Source: Candidatus Tisiphia endosymbiont of Sialis lutaria (GTDB lineage: Bacteria > Pseudomonadota > Alphaproteobacteria > Rickettsiales > Rickettsiaceae). From it: DNA of 64,000 bases. Positions 29,268 through 38,004 of the stretch are shown here, in pieces. The stretch spans positions 434,001 through 498,000 of the forward strand of contig NZ_OZ032153.1 in assembly GCF_964026535.1 (NCBI RefSeq), given 5' to 3'. Under the pieces are notes generated by a model. That model had not been told where the DNA came from. It worked only from the letters and a program-made list of their open reading frames with translations, and ran no database searches. The position numbers and the translations under genes are program-made. Numbering within the stretch: position 1 is the stretch's first letter; each line of letters begins with the position of its first letter.

Positions 29268-29819
29268 TCAGCTTATGTCATCTGTTGAGTCTGGCAGTTT
29301 GTTCTTTAAGATAAAAGGTATTTGTAGCAATAGGAAAATGAACATTATAGGTATTGCTCCAAATATTTTAAATATAACCCATGTAGATTCTGCAAAATTA
29401 CGCCATACTATTTCATTTAATATTGCCATGAACAGGAGGAAAGCCGCGGTTCTATAGCTTAAAATATTCCAATTTTTATCTTCAAGTTGGACAAAATGAT
29501 TAAACATATATTTCATAAATGCCTTATTTCTTACTGCACTGATAAAAAATGTACCACAAAAAATTAAATATAGAATAGTCGGTTTGATCTTGATATACAT
29601 AGAGTTACCACTGATCAAAACTATACTAGCTGAGACTAATAACACTCCAGAAGATATTAATAATGATCTTGAAACTTTGCCTTCTATAAAATAACACAAA
29701 CTAACGCAAATAATTGAAGTAATAAGTATATATAACGTTGCACTTTGCATACTACCGCCATAAAAATAGCCAATAAAAAACGCTATAAGCGGAGCAATTT
29801 CTGATAAAAAATTAAGCAT
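29268..29819 (-). CDS. Septation protein A family (YciB/IspZ-like) membrane protein
   Basis: An inner-membrane protein of 183 residues with about five hydrophobic helices. The conserved NEIVWRNFAESTWVIFKIFG segment is characteristic of the YciB/IspZ family, as is the N-terminal FLSEIAPLIAFFIGYF. In enterobacteria it affects cell-envelope synthesis and septation. It lies 23 bases after the FTR1 gene on the same strand and may be the last gene of that transcript. Assignment is good; precise role unknown. Confidence 0.88.
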   Translation of the reverse strand: MLNFLSEIAPLIAFFIGYFYGGSMQSATLYILITSIICVSLCYFIEGKVSRSLLISSGVLLVSASIVLISGNSMYIKIKPTILYLIFCGTFFISAVRNKAFMKYMFNHFVQLEDKNWNILSYRTAAFLLFMAILNEIVWRNFAESTWVIFKIFGAIPIMFIFLLLQIPFILKNKLPDSTDDIS

Positions 29820-29842
29820 AAATTAGGTTTATTTCTCTGTTA

Positions 29843-30658
29843 CTAGTTTTTTGTGCATCTGATTTTCATTTGTATAAAGATATTAATTAATCCTAGAGTA
29901 CAAATATAAAAAATGACTTGTAAGCCATTAGGCTTAGCAATATATCCAGTAATCATATTTAGAAATTTACCATAAATGCTGTTATCAGAAACTAGCCATG
30001 AGCTATCCCAAAGCTGGTCTGGCAGAATAGTAATAATTCCTGAAGAAGTCAATATACCAGCCGCTTCTGCTGCAAAGCCACTGGCAATAAGCATTAGTAA
30101 AATTGAAGATATACGAAATATATATTGTTGGTTTGCTAATTTTATAAAACCTAAATATATAACGATACCAAGTGTTAGTCCGCTAACCATACCAATAATT
30201 AACCCTAGTAGATAACTATTAGCGTCAATTACTTCAACTGAGGAAATACTGTAAACTAATAAAATAATTTCCATTCCTTCTCGAAGAATAGTTGCTGCAA
30301 CAATCAATATTAGCATTATATAACTACTATCGCCGCTACTAATCTTTACAGACAAATCATTAAGATGTCGCTTTATCTTAATACCATAACCTTGCATCCA
30401 TACTATAGTCCAACCAATTAACACAACTGTTAGTAGAATAACTGCAGAATTAAATATCTCATCCCCCATGCCACTAAATGATATGGATATAGTGCGAGTG
30501 AAGAACGCGAATAATGCAGCAGATACTGTGCCAAGCATCACTCCAGCAATTATATAAATTCTAGATTTTTCTAATTGTTTTGTTACAGCAAGTATTACCC
30601 CAAGCAACAAAGCTATTTCCAGACATTCTCTAAATACTACTAACGCTATTTTAAACAT
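29843..30658 (-). CDS. FTR1-family iron permease
   Basis: A membrane permease of 271 residues with about seven hydrophobic helices. Both REXXE iron-binding motifs of the FTR1/EfeU family are present: RECLE at residues 10-14 and REGME in the middle (TILREGMEIILL). These motifs carry iron through the membrane in yeast Ftr1 and EfeU. The cupredoxin gene lies just upstream in the same direction (17 bases). An iron-uptake role is well supported by family and context. Confidence 0.9.
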   Translation of the reverse strand: MFKIALVVFRECLEIALLLGVILAVTKQLEKSRIYIIAGVMLGTVSAALFAFFTRTISISFSGMGDEIFNSAVILLTVVLIGWTIVWMQGYGIKIKRHLNDLSVKISSGDSSYIMLILIVAATILREGMEIILLVYSISSVEVIDANSYLLGLIIGMVSGLTLGIVIYLGFIKLANQQYIFRISSILLMLIASGFAAEAAGILTSSGIITILPDQLWDSSWLVSDNSIYGKFLNMITGYIAKPNGLQVIFYICTLGLINIFIQMKIRCTKN

Positions 30659-30675
30659 TTAAACCGTAAATAAAT

Positions 30676-31050
30676 TTAATTAACAATGAGAGACCCTTGA
30701 GCCGTCTCTTGGTGAAAATCTCCGAAGAAATCATATTTACCAGGAGCTAAAGGGGCAAGTATTATATTTATAGAATCATTTGGCATAATGATCTTTTCGC
30801 GGTGCAGATCATGACTTTCAAACTCCTCTACAGTATTATCTTGATTGTGGATAATAAAACGAATTTTCTTACCACTAGGTACTGTAATAACATCAGGTTC
30901 AAATCTATGGTTTTTTATGACCGTTACAATTTCTAACATAGCAGTATCTGTATTATTTTCAGATTCAACTTTATTATTAATTATAAAAATTATTATTCCT
31001 GATAATAGAACAACGCCTATAAAGAGTCCAATGGTAGCTTTTCTTTTCAT
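30676..31050 (-). CDS. Membrane-anchored cupredoxin-like protein linked to FTR1
   Basis: A protein of 124 residues with a single N-terminal hydrophobic helix (about 7-27), which would anchor or export it, followed by one cupredoxin domain. The segment NQDNTVEEFESHDLHREK and the later LAPGKYDFFGDFHQETAQG match the EfeO-type cupredoxin found with FTR1 permeases. A periplasmic metal-binding or electron-transfer role feeding the permease is likely. It lies between the 35-residue membrane protein gene and FTR1. Confidence 0.82.
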   Translation of the reverse strand: MKRKATIGLFIGVVLLSGIIIFIINNKVESENNTDTAMLEIVTVIKNHRFEPDVITVPSGKKIRFIIHNQDNTVEEFESHDLHREKIIMPNDSINIILAPLAPGKYDFFGDFHQETAQGSLIVN

Positions 31051-31054
31051 AATT

Positions 31055-31162
31055 TTAACTCGAAAGCTTTATTAAAGTTACAAAATACACTAATATAATC
31101 ATAATCACAAGTATATATAGTAGAGTATAGTTTTTTTGTTTCTTATTTTTTGATAATTTCAT
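31055..31162 (-). CDS. 35-residue single-pass membrane protein
   Basis: A small ORF: a positively charged start (MKLSKNKKQK), one hydrophobic helix (YTLLYILVIMIILVYFVTLI) and a short tail. An AGGAAGGA ribosome site precedes the ATG, and a well-spaced promoter lies just upstream. Its stop is 5 bases from the cupredoxin start, so it should be translated as part of the FTR1 operon. No family recognised. It may help assemble the cupredoxin/permease complex (inference). Confidence 0.65.
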   Translation of the reverse strand: MKLSKNKKQKNYTLLYILVIMIILVYFVTLIKLSS

Positions 31163-31177
31163 AAGTATCCTTCCTAT

Positions 31178-31206
31178 ATTATACAGTATAATTGTATTAC
31201 CACTAA
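31178..31206 (-). promoter_or_regulatory. Promoter of the small membrane protein/cupredoxin/FTR1 operon
   Basis: On the minus strand there is a -35 TTAGTG (31201-31206) and a perfect -10 TATAAT (31178-31183), 17 bases apart. The -35 overlaps the last codons of the lytic transglycosylase gene, so the operon may start independently of it. Confidence 0.5.
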
Positions 31207-33194
31207 GTTAAAAGATCGTGTTTTAATTTTAAATTATTATTTTTATTAATTATAGTCCTATAAACTTGTATATTTTCCAACACACGTTGCACATAATTCC
31301 TAGTGTGAGGATATGGTATTAGCTCAATCCAATCAATTACTTGCCATAAATTTTTTAGCTTTCGTGGATCACCAAATAGATCCATCCACTTTGATATGGT
31401 ATTAGGACCAGCGTTATAAGATGCGATAGTTAGAATATATGACCCATCAAATCGTTGTAACAGTGTTTTTAAATAATTGCTACCTAGCATAATATTATAT
31501 TCAGGATCAGTGGTTAGTTTTTTAATGTTACATTGATGATTAAGAGATTCTGCAGTATCACAGGCAGCAGCTTTTTCAAGTTGCATTAGCCCATGACCTT
31601 TAGCGTCATTAATGGTGTATTGATTAAAACCCGATTCATGTCTGATAATACTATATGTTAAAGCTTCCTCTACAGGAGAGGTTTTTACTGCCTTTATATG
31701 CGTGATAGGGAAAGCATAATCTTTAATAAAAACATGATATTGACAAGCGATTCTTGCTATTTCTACCATATGGAAAATATTATCATAGCTGCTAATTAGC
31801 TTAGTAATTAATAAAATTTCAGATGGCTCTGATGATTTTCTAATAGCCGTATCAGCATATAAAAAAGCTAAACCATACTTACCATATTTAATTAAATGTT
31901 TTATGGCTCTAATAATTTCACTATTTTCCAAATTAGGCTTAATGGATTTAGGTTTTTGTGGTAGAATTAAGTGATTCGTTTTAAGCTCAATATTTGCCAA
32001 CTGCCCATAAAAACGATCAGAATATTTAGCTGCCATATTATAAAATTTATTTGCTTGTTTCATATCCCCTTTTGCTTGATATGTTCTAGCTAGCCAATAT
32101 TGTCCCCTTGATATACTTAATGGCTTTGTTGTAAGTTTCATAAATTTATTAAAATGACTTAAAGCAAGGTCAGGTTTATGTAAGAATCTAAGAGCAAGCC
32201 AACCACTAAGCCACTCTGCTTCTCTTATATATTCATGGCTTACAGTAAGAGGTATAGTAATTGTTTTATAGCTATTGGCAAAATCTTTTTGGTCAATAAA
32301 TTCTCTGGCGTAATAGGATTGTAGGCGCCCCCAACGGGCAGAATGTATGTTATCTGGCTTTACTTTTTTAAATAGAGCGATACTTTTGCTGGTGGGGATA
32401 TCTTTTTTTTTGGAATCCAAATAGTGAAATAATAAAGCAGGGGTATAATATTTTTCTGATATTTTTTGAAAAAGTTCCTCACTATTACTAGACTGGTTTA
32501 GTATAGCAATTTGGGCAAGGAAATTTTGTTTATAGCCATTACTCACATAGTGCATATATTTTTTGGCACTATTAATATCGGTTTCCCATAAATATTGATC
32601 AATTTTTTTCACATGATCTTCTTCACGTAATATATTTTTGAAATTAGTTAAATCATGATCTTCTTCACGTAATATATTTTTGAAATTAGTTAAATATTGT
32701 TTTTCTTCTGGAGCAGTAAAGACGCCATAAATCCAACCGTTTTTTATAATTTTTGCTAATTTCTGTTGATCTTTTATTAATTGTTTAGCAGCTAAAGCGT
32801 AGAACTTATAGCCTAAAGGCGTGATTGGTTGGTTTTTATTAAACCAATTTATGATTAAAGTTTTGTCTGTGCCATAATTTAGATATTGTTCAGCTCTCTC
32901 TTTTAGTTTGTTGATATGTGGCCAGTGGGGATTATCTTGTATAAAATTTATTACCGATGCAAAATTATTCTTTTTATAATTTTGGTCTAAGAACTGTTGA
33001 GACATGACAATTTTGATTAAAGCTTGATCTTTTGAAGCTTTTGCCATCTTTTCACAATCTTGCCATTCTTTGTTGTCTAGATGGGTAAAAGTGTTTTTAA
33101 TAAAAGTATCTTTATCATAGATCAATGCCATTGACTCTGATGTTAATAGTTCTAGAATGATTAAAATCATTGACAGTATTGTCTGAATTCTCAT
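31203..33194 (-). CDS. Soluble lytic murein transglycosylase (Slt-like)
   Basis: A periplasmic enzyme that cleaves peptidoglycan to 1,6-anhydromuropeptides. It has 663 residues with an N-terminal hydrophobic signal (MRIQTILSMILIILELLTS). A long superhelical region of helical repeats follows, then the C-terminal SLT domain. There the catalytic glutamate lies in IIRHESGFNQYTINDAKG, with GLMQLE and ASYNAGP after it. Residues near 165-195 contain a tandem 14-residue repeat (LTNFKNILREEDH twice) from an exact 42-bp duplication. It is divergent from fabD. Confidence 0.9.
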   Translation of the reverse strand: MRIQTILSMILIILELLTSESMALIYDKDTFIKNTFTHLDNKEWQDCEKMAKASKDQALIKIVMSQQFLDQNYKKNNFASVINFIQDNPHWPHINKLKERAEQYLNYGTDKTLIINWFNKNQPITPLGYKFYALAAKQLIKDQQKLAKIIKNGWIYGVFTAPEEKQYLTNFKNILREEDHDLTNFKNILREEDHVKKIDQYLWETDINSAKKYMHYVSNGYKQNFLAQIAILNQSSNSEELFQKISEKYYTPALLFHYLDSKKKDIPTSKSIALFKKVKPDNIHSARWGRLQSYYAREFIDQKDFANSYKTITIPLTVSHEYIREAEWLSGWLALRFLHKPDLALSHFNKFMKLTTKPLSISRGQYWLARTYQAKGDMKQANKFYNMAAKYSDRFYGQLANIELKTNHLILPQKPKSIKPNLENSEIIRAIKHLIKYGKYGLAFLYADTAIRKSSEPSEILLITKLISSYDNIFHMVEIARIACQYHVFIKDYAFPITHIKAVKTSPVEEALTYSIIRHESGFNQYTINDAKGHGLMQLEKAAACDTAESLNHQCNIKKLTTDPEYNIMLGSNYLKTLLQRFDGSYILTIASYNAGPNTISKWMDLFGDPRKLKNLWQVIDWIELIPYPHTRNYVQRVLENIQVYRTIINKNNNLKLKHDLLT
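32612..32695. repeat. Tandem 42-bp duplication inside the transglycosylase gene
   Basis: The unit, beginning ATGATCTTCTTCACGTAATA and 42 bases long, occurs twice back to back. It keeps the frame and adds 14 residues. Confidence 0.88.
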
Positions 33195-33235
33195 AATCGG
33201 CAGTGGGTAAATTATAATTATTATAAGGTGTTATT

Positions 33236-34165
33236 ATGAATAGAGCATTTGTCTTTCCAGGTCAAGGATCACAAATAGTTGGTATGGGAAAAGAGTTTTA
33301 TGATAATTTTCAAGTAGCAAGAGAGACCTTTGAAATTGTTGATGATACTCTTGGCAGAAAATTAAGTCATATTATCTTTAACGGATCAAGTGAAGATTTG
33401 ACTTTAACAATTAATGCCCAACCGGCACTAATGACCATCTCTATGGCAATAGTGAATGTTATTAAACAACAAACAAATAGCAATGTTAGTAATCTGTGTT
33501 CATATGTTGCTGGTCATTCTTTAGGAGAATATAGTGCATTATGTGCAGCAGAAAGTATAAATCTACAAGTAACTACCGAATTGTTAGCGGTACGTAGTAA
33601 GTCCATGCAAGAAGCCTATCCGCTAGGTGAGGGTTTAATGGCAGCATGTATAGGCATTCCTCTGGAAAAGCTGGAACAGATTATGAAAGAAATTACCAAT
33701 TTTGATATAGCTAACGATAATATAAAAGGGCAAATAGTAATTAGCGGTGAGATTATGGCAGTGCAGCGGGTAATGTCTATTGTAAAAGATTTAGGATACA
33801 AAGCTATTAAATTAAATGTAAGTAGTCCTTTTCATTGTAGTTTGATGAAGTCAGCAGAAGATAAAATGGCACAAGCTTTAGATAAAATAACAATTAACAA
33901 GCCGTTCGTTCCGGTGATACAAAACGTTACAGCCAAACCAACAACTAATCCTATAGAGATAAAGAAAAATTTAATCTCACAGATTTGTGGTAGAGTGAGG
34001 TGGCGTCAAACTTTAGATAAATTAGAAAATCTAGAAATAGAACAAATAGTTGAAATCGGTGCAGGTAAGGTTTTGACGAATATGCTGAAAAAAACTGACC
34101 ATAAATTTAATTTGATTAATGTTTCCACTATAGCAGAATTGGAAGAATTTCTTAAAATTATATGA
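33236..34165 (+). CDS. fabD: Malonyl-CoA--ACP transacylase
   Basis: Loads malonyl groups onto acyl carrier protein for fatty acid synthesis. It has 309 residues. The FPGQGSQ segment at the N-terminus and the active-site serine in GHSLGEYSAL are present, as are the arginine of LLAVRSKSMQE and the histidine of SSPFHCSLM. The other fab genes are not in this window. A GGTG ribosome site precedes the ATG. Confidence 0.95.
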   Translation: MNRAFVFPGQGSQIVGMGKEFYDNFQVARETFEIVDDTLGRKLSHIIFNGSSEDLTLTINAQPALMTISMAIVNVIKQQTNSNVSNLCSYVAGHSLGEYSALCAAESINLQVTTELLAVRSKSMQEAYPLGEGLMAACIGIPLEKLEQIMKEITNFDIANDNIKGQIVISGEIMAVQRVMSIVKDLGYKAIKLNVSSPFHCSLMKSAEDKMAQALDKITINKPFVPVIQNVTAKPTTNPIEIKKNLISQICGRVRWRQTLDKLENLEIEQIVEIGAGKVLTNMLKKTDHKFNLINVSTIAELEEFLKII

Positions 34166-34201
34166 TAATATTATTATCTACAATTAAAGAGTGAGGAATT
34201 A

Positions 34202-34480
34202 ATGCCAAAAGTCATTACAGTAACAGATATGGTGCGATCTTTTTCAGACATTATTGGACGAGTGCATTATCAAGGAGAAAGTTTTGATATTAAAAAAGGA
34301 ACAAATATAGTGGCAAGGCTAGTACCAACACAAAACAAGCCGACGCTTACGTTGGGCGAATTAAATGAATTTTTTTGCAATGGTCCGCATCTTGATAAAG
34401 ATGATATAGAGGGATTTGAAGAAGACATTAATGTTATTAAGTCTTTAAAGTTAACGGATTGGGGGAATAAATGGGATTAG
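34202..34480 (+). CDS. Phd/YefM-like antitoxin without an intact toxin
   Basis: A 92-residue protein whose N-terminal half (VTDMVRSFSDIIGRVHYQGESFDIKKG, IVARLVP) follows the Phd/YefM-type DNA-binding antitoxin fold. The C-terminal half would wrap the toxin. The downstream partner starts with a 10-base overlap but is only a 29-codon stump (34471-34560). The gene therefore looks like an orphan, perhaps kept for neutralising other toxins or for DNA binding. Assignment to the family is fair. Confidence 0.72.
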   Translation: MPKVITVTDMVRSFSDIIGRVHYQGESFDIKKGTNIVARLVPTQNKPTLTLGELNEFFCNGPHLDKDDIEGFEEDINVIKSLKLTDWGNKWD

Positions 34481-34560
34481 TAATTGATAGTTCAGTAATT
34501 CTTGTATTTAGTGTTAAAATAAAAATCTGCTATAATTTAGATTTTTTTCATTTATTATAA
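34471..34560 (+). pseudogene. Truncated VapC/PIN toxin remnant
   Basis: The reading frame starts at 34471, inside the antitoxin end. It encodes MGLVIDSSVIL, the standard start of a PIN-domain toxin with the first catalytic aspartate. It then loses similarity and stops after 29 codons. All other catalytic acids are missing, so it cannot be active. nrdA starts 46 bases later. Confidence 0.7.
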
Positions 34561-34606
34561 TCAGATTCAGTTATAATCACAACTTAATTCCAAAAAGAAA
34601 TACAAC

Positions 34607-36436
34607 ATGACAACGCAAGCAAATACTAAATTTCCTATAGAAATTGATAAGAAACGAGATAATTTATTGACTAATTTTGGTAAAGCCGTCCTAAAGGATA
34701 GGTACTTATTAGCCGGAGAGGATTTTCAGGATTTATTCGCTAGAGTCGCTAGCTACTATGCTGATAATACCCAACATGCCCAGCAATTATATGAGTATAT
34801 AAGCAAGCTGTGGCTTATGCCAGCCACTCCAGTTCTTAGTAATGGTGGAACTGATAGAGGGATGCCGGTTTCCTGTTTTCTGAATGAAACAGATGATAGT
34901 TTAGAAGGTATTGTAGACCTTTGGACGGAGAATGTTTGGTTAGCTTCGCGTGGTGGTGGTATAGGAAGTTACTGGGGCAACGTTCGTTCGATTAATGAGG
35001 AAATTAAAGGCAAAGGCACTTCTTCTGGCATTATTCCATTTGTCAAAGTTGTGGATTCTATGACCTTAGCTATTTCCCAAGGGTCAATTAGACGTGGTAG
35101 TGCTGCTATATATTTACCAATTGACCATCCAGAAATTGAGGAGTTTATCGATTTAAGACGTCATACAGGTGGTGATACTAATCGTAAAGCTTTGAACATT
35201 CATCATGGTATAGCTATAACAGATGCCTTTATGCAAGCAGTAGAAAATGATGAGGATTTTTCTTTAATTAGCCCTGATACTAAAAAAGTTGTACGGGTAG
35301 TTAAGGCAAGAGAGATATGGGTGAAGTTATTAACTACTAGAATAGAAACTGGAGAACCTTACATAATATTTATTGATACTATCAATAAATATATTCCTGA
35401 ACATCATAAAAAACTTGGGCTACAGGTAAAAACTTCAAATCTTTGTAGTGAGATTACTTTACCAACTGGTATTGATCATTTGGGTAAAGCGAGAACTGCT
35501 GTTTGTTGCCTATCTTCAGTAAATTTAGAATATTTTGATGATTGGCAGAATGATCCAGAGTTTATTCCTACCGCCATGCGTTTTCTAGATAATGTTCTTG
35601 AAGATTTTATCACTAAAGCCCCAAACACTATGGAGCGAGCAAAATATTCAGCCATGCGTGAACGTAGCGTAGGGTTAGGGGTTATGGGTTTTCACTCATT
35701 CTTACAATTAAAGGATGTGCCGGTAGAATCGGTAATGGCAAAGGTTTGGAATAACCAAATATTTGAACATATTCATAAAGAAGTTGATAGAGCTTCCGTA
35801 ATTTTATCTGATGAACGTGGGTCTTGTCCTGATGCAGATGAAGTAGGTAGTAAAGAGCGTTTTAGTAATAAAACAGCTATTGCTCCGACAGCATCAATCT
35901 CAATTATTGCTGGTAATAGTTCGCCTGGAATTGAACCATTTGCGGCTAATAGTTTTATCCAAAAGACTCTTACCGGATCTTTTAATGTACGTAATAAATA
36001 TTTAGAAAAATTGTTAAATAGCAAAGGTTTTAATAATGATCAAGTTTGGTCATCAATTGCCACGCATGAAGGCTCAGTTCAACATTTAACTTTTTTATCT
36101 GCTCATGAAAAAGAGGTTTTTAAAACGGCACATGAGATTGATCAAAATTGGCTTATTGATTTAGCAGCAGATAGGACGCCACATATTTCGCAATCTCAAT
36201 CTCTAAATCTTTTCTTAGCAGGTAATGTAAGTAAGATGTACTTAAATAATATCCATTTTAGAGCCTGGAAAAAAGGAGTAAAGAGTTTATATTATTGTAG
36301 ATCAACCTCAATTCAAAGACCCGATAAAGTATCACACGATGTCAAGAAAGTAGATTTTAAAGATATTGAAATAGCTAATAAGAAAAAACAAGAAGAAGAG
36401 TCTTCTAAATATGATGAGTGTTTAGCCTGTCAATAA
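34607..36436 (+). CDS. nrdA: Ribonucleoside-diphosphate reductase, alpha subunit
   Basis: Catalytic subunit of class I ribonucleotide reductase, making dNTP precursors. It has 609 residues, the shorter alphaproteobacterial type. The active-site region includes SNLCSEITLPT and a second catalytic cysteine in the N-terminal PVSCFLNET. The finger loop region ERAKYSAMRERSVGLGVMGFH is present, as is the C-terminal redox pair in CLACQ. nrdB follows after a 240-base repeat region, so the two subunits lie together but are separated by repeat elements. Confidence 0.95.
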   Translation: MTTQANTKFPIEIDKKRDNLLTNFGKAVLKDRYLLAGEDFQDLFARVASYYADNTQHAQQLYEYISKLWLMPATPVLSNGGTDRGMPVSCFLNETDDSLEGIVDLWTENVWLASRGGGIGSYWGNVRSINEEIKGKGTSSGIIPFVKVVDSMTLAISQGSIRRGSAAIYLPIDHPEIEEFIDLRRHTGGDTNRKALNIHHGIAITDAFMQAVENDEDFSLISPDTKKVVRVVKAREIWVKLLTTRIETGEPYIIFIDTINKYIPEHHKKLGLQVKTSNLCSEITLPTGIDHLGKARTAVCCLSSVNLEYFDDWQNDPEFIPTAMRFLDNVLEDFITKAPNTMERAKYSAMRERSVGLGVMGFHSFLQLKDVPVESVMAKVWNNQIFEHIHKEVDRASVILSDERGSCPDADEVGSKERFSNKTAIAPTASISIIAGNSSPGIEPFAANSFIQKTLTGSFNVRNKYLEKLLNSKGFNNDQVWSSIATHEGSVQHLTFLSAHEKEVFKTAHEIDQNWLIDLAADRTPHISQSQSLNLFLAGNVSKMYLNNIHFRAWKKGVKSLYYCRSTSIQRPDKVSHDVKKVDFKDIEIANKKKQEEESSKYDECLACQ

Positions 36437-36454
36437 TTTTTGATATCTAGGTTT

Positions 36455-36606
36455 GTCATATAGATTGCTTCGTAGTGCTTACGCACTTCTCGCAATGACG
36501 AATTAATAGGTACGTCATTGCGAGCGAACGTATGTGAGCGTGGCAATCCATGAAGCTTGTCATATGGATTGCTTCGTCGCTACTAAAGTAGCTCCTCGCA
36601 ATGACG
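36455..36606. repeat. Family A elements between nrdA and nrdB
   Basis: An A half at 36461-36500 (GATTGCTTCGTAGTGC ... CTCGCAATGACG) precedes a full copy at 36513-36606 (CGTCATTGCGAGCGAACG ... CTCCTCGCAATGACG). They fill most of the gap and may weaken or modulate nrdA-nrdB co-transcription (inference). Confidence 0.85.
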
Positions 36607-36676
36607 GTGTTGCAAAGCATCCCTTCGCAATGAGGTGTATAATTAAAATTCGAATAAATTAAAAAGGAAATATAAT

Positions 36677-37672
36677 ATGTCTTTACTTGATGCTAGTCCA
36701 ATCTATAAACCGTTTTCTTATCCATGGGCTTATGAAGCGTGGCATGTTCAACAACGAATTCATTGGTTACCAGAAGAAGTGCCGCTAGCTGATGATATAA
36801 AAGATTGGAAATATAATTTAACTCCTGGAGAAAAACATCTATTAACTCAAATATTTCGTTTCTTTACTCAAGCTGATATTGAAGTAAATAATTGCTATAT
36901 GAAACATTACTCCAGGGTATTTAAGCCAACGGAAGTACTGATGATGTTATCAGCATTTTCTAATATGGAAACAATTCATATTGCGGCTTATTCTCATTTG
37001 CTTGATACTGTAGGTATGCCAGAAACTGAATATTCAGCATTTCTTAAATATAGAGAAATGAAAGATAAATACGACTATATGCAACGTTTTGGGGTAGAAA
37101 CGAAAGAAGATATTGCTACAACTTTAGCAGTATTTGGGGCATTTACTGAAGGATTACAGCTATTTGCTTCATTTGCTATTTTGCTTAATTTTCCTCGTTT
37201 TAATAAAATGAAAGGTATGGGGCAAATCATTAGTTGGTCAGTAAGGGATGAGACGTTACATACTGATTCAATCATTATGTTATTTAAAACTTTTATTAGG
37301 GAAAATCCTGAAGTATGGACTGAGGAGGTTCGTGGTCGTCTGTATGAAGCGTGTGCTACTATTGTCCATTTTGAAGATGCCTTTATTGAACTAGCATTTG
37401 AAGTTGGTGGTATTGAAGGGTTAACCGCTAGAGAAGTAAAACAATATATTCGTTATATTGCTGATCGCCGATTAATGCAGCTTGGACTTAAAGAAATTTA
37501 TTTAATTGATAATAATCCGTTGCCTTGGCTTGATGAAATCTTAAACGGTATGGAGCTTACTAATTTCTTTGAAGCAAGGGTAACCGAATATACCAAAGCT
37601 GCAACTGTTGGATCGTGGGAAGAGGTATTTGCTGATATGGATAAAAAACAAAAAAGCCAGCAAGAGATATAG
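36677..37672 (+). CDS. nrdB: Ribonucleoside-diphosphate reductase, beta subunit
   Basis: Provides the tyrosyl radical and diiron centre for ribonucleotide reductase. It has 331 residues. Diiron ligands are visible in the helices containing ADIEVNNCY, SNMETIHIAAYSHLLD, FTEGLQLFASF and WSVRDETLHTDS. The TAG stop at 37670-37672 lies inside the left arm of a family B repeat (37669 onward). The repeat therefore supplies the stop codon, and a few C-terminal residues may have been lost or changed. An AAAGGA ribosome site precedes the start. Confidence 0.95.
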   Translation: MSLLDASPIYKPFSYPWAYEAWHVQQRIHWLPEEVPLADDIKDWKYNLTPGEKHLLTQIFRFFTQADIEVNNCYMKHYSRVFKPTEVLMMLSAFSNMETIHIAAYSHLLDTVGMPETEYSAFLKYREMKDKYDYMQRFGVETKEDIATTLAVFGAFTEGLQLFASFAILLNFPRFNKMKGMGQIISWSVRDETLHTDSIIMLFKTFIRENPEVWTEEVRGRLYEACATIVHFEDAFIELAFEVGGIEGLTAREVKQYIRYIADRRLMQLGLKEIYLIDNNPLPWLDEILNGMELTNFFEARVTEYTKAATVGSWEEVFADMDKKQKSQQEI

Positions 37673-37921
37673 TTGATTCAGGAGAATTTGGGGCTAAGAG
37701 CGATGGGGGGCATAAGCGTTAGTTTAAGAAAACAATAATTGAAGAACCGTCATTGCGAGGAGACCGTAAGGTCGACGAAGCAATCCAGAAAAGTGATTAG
37801 AAATGGATTGCCACGCCACCTACGGTGGCTCGCTAATAGACGAATTTTCTACTTTATTTTCTTAAATTAACGCCTATGCGATGGAGCGACGCAGTTCTCA
37901 ATTTCTCATCAATTGACTATA
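37669..37921. repeat. Three-level nested palindrome: family B containing G containing A
   Basis: Outer family B arms are ATAGTTGATTCAGGAGAATT (from 37669) and CTCATCAATTGACTATA (to 37921). Inside, at 37711-37879, are family G arms CATAAGCGTTAGTTTAAGAA and CTTAAATTAACGCCTATG. In the centre, at 37748-37842, is a family A copy (CGTCATTGCGAGGAG ... GCTCGCTAATAGACG). The arms at each level still pair. This fills the whole nrdB-sucB gap apart from the sucB ribosome site. Confidence 0.85.
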
Positions 37922-38004
37922 ATATGCTAAATTTATGCTATTTTGTATTAGTGGGGAAGATAATATATAGTATAATATAGAATATAATTGGAGAATAAAA
38001 TAAT

